Assembly: GCA_949987705.1 (NCBI GenBank)
Contig: OX465286.1
Location: 11,451,092 to 11,515,091, forward strand
Source of the DNA: Thereva unica
Taxonomy: Eukaryota > Arthropoda > Insecta > Diptera > Therevidae
DNA length: 64,000 nucleotides
Reading direction: 5' to 3'
Position 1 is the first letter of the stretch, and every line of letters begins with the position of its first letter. Below the pieces are notes generated by a model. It was not told the origin of the DNA and did not search any database. It was given only the letters and a program-made list of their open reading frames with translations. The position numbers were made by a program, and so were the translations under genes. Below are positions 40,201 through 52,200 of the stretch, in pieces.

Positions 40201-43200
40201 GAGCCCAGGAGGTTAGTAGTGATAATCCATAACGTGCGAATGTTGAGTTTGAGTTATCTCGATCAAGCAGGTTATTCTTCAACAAGTTTACCGTGGTCGA
40301 TGAAGCTGTAGTTTATCTTTTGTCTACAATTACAAACAAAGCAAAAAAGAAAAAGAAAATTAATAATTAATATTTTAATTAATATTGCACTCGGAATTTG
40401 TGTACATAAAAATGAAACTCTGCCGTAACAAAACAGAAATACGACTAGTGCTGTACTATGGTAGCGAGACTTGGGCTATGACCCAGGGTTAGAGGAGCAA
40501 GTCAACAGGTTTGAGAGAAAAGTTCTCAGGTGCGCATAATATGTCCTCAGAGAGGGGGGTAGAGAAAGGATGGAATAGGGCGAAGAAGATACAACAACGA
40601 ATTGTATGAATTTTTGGATGACGCAGAATTTGCAACCTTTATAAAAATCAACAAACTAGCGCCCGTATTCTAAAAGCAGTCACAAAGCAATCCCAAGTGT
40701 GATGAGTCTTAACTTGAGAGGACCTATACTAAATGAAAAGCAACGTAGAAGTACAGTAGATTTAACTTCTGGCAACATTGACAGAGAAACCAAAATAAGA
40801 AGTAAGCGCCAGTCGCCAAAGCTTGTGACTTATGACTTGTCACACTTTTAGAATAAGCGGGTAAGACTTCTTCTTTCTTTGATCCGTTAGCTGGCGGTCC
40901 GAGCGGGACGTCCCCGCAACGGATACGCTGCTGTCTGTGCCGCTGGGTCTCGAACTCTATTCACGATTCGTTTCCACTCTTGCCGGTTTTTGGCGACTTC
41001 TCGAGCCGCGGTAACTGATAACCGTTGATTCTTTAGGTCACCCTCGACATTCTTTAGCCAGGTTTTCTTCGGTGCCGATCGCTGGATTCTCCAGCCTGCG
41101 GGACGGTCTCGCCAGAGAAGTTTACGTGGCAAGCGGTCATCATCTATTCGGCAAACATGTCCAAACCACCGTAGTTGACGCTTTTGCATTTCTTCTTCGA
41201 TCAGTGTCTGCTGATCACATCTTTGTCTGACTGTCTCGTTTCGAAGGCGATCGCGTAGTGAGACACCGAGGATCTGCCTCAAGCATCGCATTTGGCTTCT
41301 TAACGTCCAGTTTGAGCAGTGTCCACGTTTCAGATCCATAAAGAAGAATTGGAAGGATCAACGTTCGGTAAAGGCGTACTTTTGTTTTGATGGAAATATT
41401 TGTTCGTTTCTATATGCACCACTTGAGCGAGGCGAATGTTGCTGTTGCCTGGCCGATGCGGCTGTGAACGTCGGACGTCGATGCTACTTTCGTTTCCTCA
41501 ACCAATGATCCCAAATATTTTAACCTCGAAACCTGTTCGATTTGGGTTCCATCGAGGTGAACACTGGCCCTCGATCCGTCCGTTGTGAGCACTTTGGTCT
41601 TCTCTGCATTGATTCTTAACCCGTATGACTGGGCGATGCGGGAAATGTCGTATAAGATGTCCGTTGCTTCGGCATCCGTGTCGGCGAACATTAAGTCGGT
41701 TACGAAGTTGTAAGACTAGTAAGGGTAAGACTAGTCCATCACGTAGTCAGGATAGGAGACAACTGTATTCCAAAAGCATATGATAGCAAAAATTTCGGGA
41801 AATAGATCGGTAGACAGACCCAGGGGACCCATCTTCTCTGTGGCGGCTGATCCCCGATCGGTGATGTAGGCGTTTTCTGATCTTTTTAATCGGCAACCGT
41901 TTAACTGCAGTTATATACGGCTGCTACAAGTTTTATTGTGGTGATTCGAGCGGTAGATTGTTTGCTTGATCTATGGCCCCTGTCACGACACGACTAGTCG
42001 TTTAAGTTGAAAAAGTGACGTTTCAGTCGAATCACGACTTTCAGTACAGGGGCCTAAACTCAACTTAGCATTTCCACTCTAAGCCCCTTTGCGGAAGGTC
42101 GTAATTCGACTAAAACGTTACATTTTAAACTTAAACGACTTGTCGTGTCGTGACGACTCGACTTTCAGCACAGGGGCCTATATCAGCCCACAAATTCTCT
42201 ACATAGATTCATTAGTTAAAAGATTCAACGTACTTGATTTTTATTGTTATACACTTCTTTCAAGTTTATCCTTGGGCCTTTAGAGTACCACCACAAAATT
42301 AGTTTTAAACTTAATCAACAACAAAAAAATGCATTGAAGGGGTTAATTTGTTTCCATCAGAGCAAATAAAAATAATAACGATACATATATATGTTTTCTT
42401 TCACAGATCAAGCTGCTTGATTTACCAAACGCATTTGAATTTCTAAAAAGAAATAGCGCAACGTCGAATGATAATTCCCGCCTTATTAAGTATCGGATGC
42501 GTGTAGCTAAACTGGCATCCGATATTGTAATAGCAACATTAATGGTTGAAGAGCTGAATGATGATAATGAGAAATTATATTGTGATATCCTTAAAGAATG
42601 GTTAAGTATGCGAAAAACGGTTCCTGTTGCAGAGTTTAGAAAAATGGCTAGAAAATTATTTCTAACGGCTATTTCAAAGAAGCATATATACTTGGCTTGT
42701 GACACAATTAAACAATTGGTAAGTTTTATTTTTGTTTTATTATTAATCTAAATGTATTATTTATTATTATTTATCCTTCTTCAGCCCCCTATTGGGAGCC
42801 GTAGGGCTTCCATAAACATTCTCTATCGGATTCAATTAGTTCGTCTAGTTCAGTTTATGAAAAGTAATGGTGAAAAGGGGCAACCTTGTTTTACTCCAGT
42901 TGTCGTTGTTGTTATTGGATTGCTTAATTGTCCATCGCGAAGGATTGTCGACTCTGCTTCGTCGTATAGCATTATGATCATTTGTTGTGCGTAAAGTGCG
43001 TCTTTGTTGATACAGAACAGTTTTACCACTTCTTTAATGCTGATCACCGTATATATGGAAGGAGATAATCAGATTATTCAGAGGCATATCTCGAGTGTTT
43101 GGTATTTTAATCTGGATAATCTTCATCTTCCGCCGATCCCAGTTCTCTGCTGCAGTGTCTTTGGTTAGAGACATCTCTTCAAGTAGGTCGCTTGCTTCAT

Positions 43201-46200
43201 CCGTCTTATGCAACTCGTCCTTATCCACATGGAATATATTGAGCTTGTTGTGACATGTAACAAATCTTAGCTTATATTCAAGCTTTTCGAGGGGTTTCAA
43301 GCTTTCCACGTTGATTTTTTTAGTCGATCGTCTAAGCTGCTTGGATACTACCAGTCCGCCATGTCGTGCACGTCATGGTGCAATGTGCAGTGTAAGCTTA
43401 GCTCGAAGGATAGAGAGAAAGATAGCATAGATTTGGGGGAGTCGGTGAGTGTTGGAGGTGATGGCGGTGAACCTTGCGTTTGAACTCTTGGGTTTGTATG
43501 AGTTCGGGAATGCTGACTGTGGTAGGTTGTTCCACAGTCGCGTTGTTCTTGTTATAAAAGAATTTCTAAACCGGAATGTGCGTGAAGATGAGGTTTGTAA
43601 ACTGTGAGAGTGAGCCGAGCGGGCAAGTCGGGAGATATGTTGCCGTGAAGGCGCGTGAGCTGCTACATTCCTATAGGGGTTTAATGAGCCAATTGAGGAG
43701 CAAATGGCGCTATTACCAATAAGTTGGAAAGGGTGGTTTTGCACCTTGTTAATGTGGGTCTTGGGCCCAGATATACGAGTTGTATTCGAGGCGGGGCCGG
43801 CTGTAAGATATGTAGATTATATACCTGGCCGACGGCTGAAAGAGGAAATACTTCTTTTAAAGAATCCAAAGCATTGTGATGTTTGTTTACCGAATTGGAA
43901 TATGTGATTACTCTAACTCAGATCTTAGGTTAATGTTATGCTTATGACATTGAGAGATGGTTCTGCCGTCAGTTCTAGGCCGTCCACTGAAACAGGAGGA
44001 ATTGTGGAGGCGGTTTTGTTAGACAAGAGACAGTACTTCGTTTTCAGTGCGTTGAATTCGACACTCTTATTAAGGCCTCGGTAGTCTAGGAGTAAGGCAC
44101 CTGACTACTATCCCCAGAGGGCCCTGGGTTCGATTCCCGGCGGTGCCACGGTCCTAGCCTTTCCCAATTTTCCGCCTACATAACTTTCCTTCTTTCTTCT
44201 TCCCTCTTTGCATTCCTGATTCCTCCTCTCATAGCCTTCACTAGTTCTCTTCCCCGCCCCACCAAGCGCATGTCATCGGTTGGTTGATGAGATTCAACTC
44301 GTTTCAGGAGGCATAACACTCCAGCGAGTTGTTCTCGATGCCCCGATGTCAGAGTCGCGAAATGGTTGGGAGTAGGTGAAATAAAAATACCGCAGCTAGG
44401 TTGTGTCAGTTCTTTCCTTCACTTCTCTCTCTATCTTCCGACTAGAGCTGCTGTTCGACATTTCAAAAATAAATACATGGTCGACAGTACAAAGGGGCCT
44501 TCCCTAAGTCTCTAGTGTGTCACATAAAAAAAAAAAGGCCCCCCCCCCAATCTAGAATCAGATTTATATCCCTGTTGATTGAAATGGACATAAGTTTACG
44601 ATCATGCAGACTGGCAGGTCCGACACGTGCTTGTGCTGCTTTATCGAAGCTGTCGTCAGCTTGGAAGGGATGGAGAGCAGGTCATTTATAAAAACTAGGA
44701 AGAGAGCTGGTGATAGAATTGAGCCCTGGGGAATACCCGCAGAGATGGTGTGGGGATCGGATTCGCTGCCAAGGAAATGGAATTGGAGTGGCCACACCAT
44801 GCGACGCGAAAGCGAAAATCTATCTAAATAGGCCCTTGACTCGGTCCCGTCGAGCCGGAAGACCTAGAACAACGTGGAGGAGAACCCTATCAGCAGAGAC
44901 GGCAGCAATTTGGAGATCCTGGTCGGAGCTGAGAGGTGTCGCACAAAACAGAGTCCGCTGGAGGGCAACTGTTTCCGCCGTATATCCCATGAGGGATTAA
45001 AGGGGAATAAAGTAAAAACTAAGTAACCTCACGACGCTTATGTAGGGGGCTTAAGTTGAGTAATTGAGTAAAGTGAGTCATCCCAAGGGAGGCGACTGAG
45101 TACGTAACGGATAAAGTTCCTTTGAACCGATTCGACTAAGTATATAGGAGGCCATACCTGGGCGGCGTATTCGAGTCAAGGCCTAACTAAGGGCATGTAC
45201 AAATGCTTAGTGATGAAGGTCGAAAAAAAGGCCTTCGTAATGCGAAAAATACCGCACGCGATTTTTTTTTACCAAATGTTTTTACATATTTTTATGAGCT
45301 TAAATTCAAAATGGCGTCATCCCCACCCTTATGCTTCACTTACAATGAAGGGAAACGCGTTTAATTCTATATCTCAGAAACTATGCGTTTTATGACAAAA
45401 ATGTATATAATCTTTTTTGTAGATAAATAAGTGATTTAACTTTTTTGTTCAGAATTTTTTTTTGTAAAGTCAATATGTTCGGAGTTATAGTGCTTCAAAC
45501 TTCATACATTACTTTCTTTGCACTATACGAGGTGTGGCTATTAAATAACGAGACTGACGCTGCTACAGAAGAAGTGCGCATGCGCCAAACGCCAGTAATC
45601 AACAGCTGTTATCGTGAAGCCTTCTCTTTCGAATGTAGTGCCTCTCGCTTCTGTAAACAAATCAGTACAGCCGTAGCCTTCGTTCCCATTAGAGTTGTTT
45701 CGCCGGAAAAATGTTAAGTGTAACAGTAGAGCAACGCATTGTCGCAACACATTCCGCATTGTCTGTTAAGAGGTTTCTAGCCAAATTCAGCATCCCAGTG
45801 TTAGACCATCCGCCTTATTCGCCGGATCTTGCGCCGTGCGACTTCTATCTGTTTCCTAAGGTGAAATCTGCATTAAAAGGAACAAGATTTGAGTCTGTTG
45901 AAGCTGTGAAAGAGAAAGCGGCACGGGTCCTGAAGGAGCTGACAGAAAAAGACTTCCGGCACTGTTTCGAACAATGGAAGATTCGCATGGAGCGTTGTAG
46001 GGATAGAGGAGGGGTGTATATTGTAGGTGATAACAAGTAAAAATGTATGAAATAAAAATAAAATGTTTTACAGCGTCAGTATCGTTATTTAATAGCCACA
46101 CCTCGTATTTCGTTAACGGTTAGCCCGCCTGAAGAGTCATTAAACTTCTCCAAGCGTCGTACGATGACTCAACCAGCAGCGTTGGTATTCGAAGCGATTT

Positions 46201-49200
46201 ATCTGAGGAGTTCTCGATTCAAACGGGTATCCGACAGGGAGACGTCGTTTCGCCACTTCTCTTCAATGTTGTGATCGACGCGATTATGCGTGAAGCATTC
46301 GATGGACGACTCGGAGTTCCATACGACGACAACAACTTCGTAACCGACTTAATGTTCGCCGACGATAGCGCGGTCTTCGCTGACACGGATGCCGAAGCAA
46401 CGGACATCTTATACGACATTTCCCACATCGCCCAGTCATACGGGTTAAGAATCAATGCAGAGAAGACCAAAGTGCTCCCAACGGACGGATCGAGGGCTAA
46501 TATTCACCTCGATGGAACCCAAATCGAACAGGTTTCGAGGTTAAAATATTTGGGATCATTGGTTGAGGAAACGAAAGTAGCTCTGGGCTTTGGAGCTTGA
46601 GACACTTTTGGAGTTTTTCGTTCTCGGCTTCCATCCGCGATGTCGAAATCTGCGATGGTAACGTATAATGATGACTTCTATTGTATAGATTGTTAGATTA
46701 AGTCCACGGCCTTTCCTAAATTCTACTTATTGGAATTTTTGCTAGAAATCTACTTAATCATCAATTCTACAAAAAAATTGTGAAGGCTAGTTGCTACTAG
46801 GTCTTTTTTTGTATGGTAAATACCTCTTCAATTTCCACATTTTTTTGTTTAGAACTTCTTTTAGCGTTTTCCAATTGAAGCGTTGAGAATCATAGTGGCG
46901 TAAGTCAAAAATGTTCAAAAATTGAGTTAAAACTAAATTATACTATTTACGCATCACCCTGTTCAGCCCCATATTAAAAGTAGCTATAAGTTACCGTTAG
47001 AACCCCAGACGGCAGCGTGTTGTTATCAAATTTGAGCATCACCGGATATCGGGAAGTGGCCGAAAAATCGGTCGCAAAATTTGTCCCACACAGAAAACGA
47101 AGTTAATATTATGTATAAAGCTTGTAAAAGGGTTGTTTTGACTGAAAAAAAACAAACTAAAGCTTATATTCTAAAATTTTCATAGTTTATAAAGTGGCAT
47201 AAAAGAATTACATATTCGTATCTCTAGACGGGATTTTTTTTGAAGAACAACGCGGAGTTTCATTTTACTCCGAATTAATAAAACATGACTTACGCCACTA
47301 TGACTCTCAACGGGTCAATTGTTCTTGTCTAGTAGCATTCACTGTATTATTTAATGATATATTATATTTAATTACAGGAAATTGCTGATTGGCGTGATTT
47401 ATTGCTGGAATTATATGTGCAGAGTATTGCGGGTGATTTAAATGATTTAGAATTACTTAAAAGTGAAAAAACTGTAGATGAATATGTTATAATGGAACAT
47501 GAAGTTGACTTGTCACATCGTTATATATATTTAGCTGATTTATTAAAAAATCATTCACATTTATCTCAAGAATGCATATTAACAGCATTCTCATTAAATC
47601 CAACCAAAGACAATTATAAATTAGTCCAAGATATTGCATTAAAATTACAACAAAAAGAAAATGAAAATATATCAAATAGTATTGCATCATCATCAACAAC
47701 AACAACAGAAACAGCACAAACTACCCCTTCTCCTTTATCCTTTCCTAATACCGATGTTCAATTATTGGCAAATACATTAAAAGAAACATCAATAACAAAA
47801 TTAATACAAAAACAGCAACAACAACAGCCTAGAGAAATTCGTAGTCATAGGGCATCAATTGATGTATTACATTCAATAACTGGTAGTAGTAAAATATTGG
47901 AATCGCCTAGCTATGATGCATTAGCTGCACCGAGCGTTATATTAGATTCAATTGAATCAATGGACTTACCTGATCATATTAGAATTGATTTATCAGTATT
48001 ATTAAGCTCGCCAAGATTAAAAATATTATCATGGATGCTGCCATGGTCGGAGCTTGATATTCATTGTCAGAAATTAATGAAGGAGGATCATAAATTATCA
48101 ATTGTACGACAAGGTTTAGCTGATGCCAATGATAAATTACAATATTTACATTTAGATTATAGTCAATTTCGTCATTTACCAGAATCCGAATGTCCAGGAA
48201 TTGAGAAGGGATATGAAATGTATTCAATTGAAACTGAGGATGATGTTAATGATGATGATTCATCAGATACATCATATGTTAATTATCCAAAAAAGAAGAA
48301 AACAAAGAAAATTAAGAAAAGTAAGTTAGATAAGACACAAAAACAAGCAAAATCATCTAGAGATAAGGTAAGTAAAGCAGCTAGTAGAAAATATACTAAA
48401 CAGCAAGAATTAAGCTATAATTTTCTTGCGAATTTAGTAGCACAATTACCATCAACCGATAGTGAATCTCCACAGTATCAAGCATTATTACAAAGTTTCT
48501 TTTTACAACAAATGCAACATCAATATAATTTATCAAAATCATTGATTGTTATTAATAAGCCTGGTTGTAAAACAAATACAATATTAGTACCAATTGTTAA
48601 TAATAAAAATTTAACAAATAATGATAATAATATACATACTGATAGGCAAGTAATGCCGCCACCATTAACAGTTACTGTTCAAAAGAAAGCATCTAAGAAG
48701 CCTGACTTAAAGCAGTATTTACCAGCTAATCATCAAGCTATAACAGCTGCTACAAATTTTACAGATTTAGTAGCAGATACACCATTTGCTAAATGGAATT
48801 TAGTTCAAACCCTAAAGAAAAGTATACAAAATATTACAGCAGGTAATATTATAAAGGCACCAACAAAAACTGGCCGACCAAGAGGTCGACCACCATTAAA
48901 TCGTGATAATTCCAAAGTAAAAAGCATTCCATCATCAACAGTTACTAGTAATGCATTAAAACAAATTCAAGTACAGGTAACACGAACAAATTTTGCTGGT
49001 TTATTTCCAAAAGCAACTAATCCACCATTGGATAAGCCAATAACACCAGCATCTGTTGAAGAAACATCATCAACTGAATCGGCACCAGAAACATTAAAAA
49101 TAACTGAAATATTAAGTAATATTACTACTAATAATAATACTAATTCTACTACTACTACTACAGCAACGACGACAACAACAACAGCAACGCCACCATTACT

Positions 49201-52200
49201 ACCAAATATTACTGCTGCTATTACTGCAAGTACATCATCAAATAATAAAATAATTAATGGTATACCAAATGTTAATGATATTGCCGAAAATTATTCAGCA
49301 ATTACACCATCAACTAGAAAATATACAGGACGTAATCCACAGAAATTAAATGATATTAATATTACTGAAACAACAACAACGCGTATTGAATTGGCAGATC
49401 CATTAAGTTTGCCTGTTGATCCATCAACATTATCATCAGTAGATTCTTTAATTGTTATTGAATCTGATCCATTAAGCTTGTCTACAGATCCTTTAGATGT
49501 TACTACTATTGATTCTAATACTATTGATTCTACTACTGCTGCTACTACTACTACTACTAATAATAATAAAACTACTACAGTTAATGATGCTATTGAAAAT
49601 AATGGAAAAGATGCTGGTGGTACATTAACAATATCACAAGAAATTGAAAAATATATTAATAAAGTACGTGAAGAGCATCAAGATAAACAAATTATTAATT
49701 TACCAATACAAGAAAAGGAACCAAATGATATAATCGATTTGTTACTTGATCTAGAGGAGCATAAATTAAGTAATGATGAAAATCCAGTTGCAGAAACTGT
49801 TCCAAAAGATGCTATTGATATATCTACAACAGAATCAGAAATAATTATACCAGATGTATTGCCAAATATAAATAATAATAATAATTCAGATGGTGGTGGT
49901 GGTGGTAATATTGTTAATAAAAGGAAACGTAATGGACCAAAATATGTTTATACCGGAACAATAACAACCAGAAATACATATACTGAATTGGAAAATGGTG
50001 AAATTATACGTGGATCAACTGGTGATCGTATGCCATTACTTTGTTATAATGAAATATTAGAAGATGTTGAATTAAGCGATGATACTGAGGATGATGCTTT
50101 TGATTGTGGTGATGATGATTTTACACGATTAATGGAATTACCTCGGAAAATCGATCCAAATATTATTCATGAAGTAAGTGATGATGATAGCTGCTGTAAT
50201 TTATTATATAATAAAAATAAAACATCAAAATCATCTGATATTGAAATAACAACAACAACAACAACAAGAATGTTTCCAATACAAAAATCTAATAATAATA
50301 CTATCGGTAATAATAATATAATACAATCTGATGATGATAATAATTTTTATGATGAATTAAATACAATAAATATTGATGATGATAGAAATTCAACACAACC
50401 ATCACCAGTATGTAATATTATTGAAATAAGCGGTGACAGTTTTATATCAATAAATGATAGTCAACAAGGACAACAACAACAACAAAATACCATTACATCA
50501 ACCCCTTGTACATCATCGTCATTCAGAAATAATAATATTGATAAAAATAATATTGTTGGCCATTTTTCTGGATTAAATATACCACCGCATATCAATAATA
50601 ATGCCACTATTAATAATATTGGTGAAGCTAGTCAGGTTAGCTGTATATTCCAGCGTAATATTAATCCAGATATAACAACAAAATACAATGATAAAAGAAA
50701 TTTCGATTTAACTACTACTACTAAAACAACAACAACAACAACAGATGAAAAAACTGCATCAGAAAATTTACAATTTGGTGGTGGTAATTTTTCAGATATA
50801 CACAATATCAATAAACAAAATCCTGTCAGCGGTGGTATATGTGATTCAATTAATTTAACTGATATTAATAATATTAAAGAAACTGAACATAATACTGCTA
50901 ACGATTCAACAGGACTACAGTCAGTTATCGTACATCGTGCCAGCTATACTATACCACCAGATATATTAACAACAACAACATATCCAATTGAAAATCAACT
51001 ACAACAACGAAGACGACTTGAAGGTTTTAAAGAATTTCGTAAATCAATTTCCTTAGCTGTGCAAAATGCACTGGCCATACAAAAAAGTATGATCCCTTCT
51101 ACAAATCTGACAGATGTACCAGAAGCACATGATTTTGAATTTAGTGATGAAGATTATTTTGATGATGATGATGATGATGAATCTCAAAGAAATAAATGTA
51201 TTAATATAATAATAAAGCCACACCGAGTTTTTCCACGTCCTATTAAATTAACAAAAAATCCAATAGTACGACGTTATGAAAGACTTTACAAAAATAAATT
51301 AATTAATAATGATGATAATAATAAAATAATTGAAATAACTGACGATGTAGTATCATCAGCAACAGCAGCACCATCATCATCATCATCAATAGTTGCTGAT
51401 AATATTACTGATAAAACTACTGATAAATTAATTAATATTAATAGTGGTATAGTTGTAATTGATGATGATACAACAAATCATCATAATAATGTAACAAATG
51501 TAGTTATTGATGATGATGATACAACAAATCATCATAATAATATAACAAATGTAGTTATTGATGATGATGATGATGATGATACAACAAATCATCATAATAA
51601 TGTAACAAATGTAGTAGCTGTTGATGATGATGATGATATGATTATTAATAATATAATTGAAATTAATGATAATGATGACGCAAATACTACTGACGATATA
51701 ATTGAAATTAAAACAATAAATAATAATAAAAATGATGATCCACCAACTAATGAAGTTGGTAATAATATAATTGATATTGGTGGTATTGATAGAACAAATA
51801 CTAGTAATTATTATTGTAATGTTAAAAAAAATATAACTAATAATTCAAATACCACTAATTGTTTAACAGAAATTAATAATATAATTGATATTGATGATGA
51901 TCAATCAATTGATGTATCTAATAATATAATTGAAATTGATGATCAATCAATTGATGTATCTAATAATATAATTGTAATTGACGATTATGATAATGCTAAT
52001 ACTGATGAAATAATTATAATTGATAATAATGTATATGATGACTATGATAATGATGATGACTATGATGATTATGATTATTATGATGATGATAATTATGATT
52101 ATGATGATGATAATGATATAATTGAAGAAAATAATTTAATTGATATTTGTGATGACAATGATGATGATGATTCAACTGATGATGTATATACTGATAATGT

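Noticed and set aside
47402..47407. Starting the giant protein at 47402
   Set aside because: The codon there is TTG, the preceding bases are an in-frame continuation of an exon that begins after the acceptor at 47377, and three upstream exons join in frame with conserved protein sequence.
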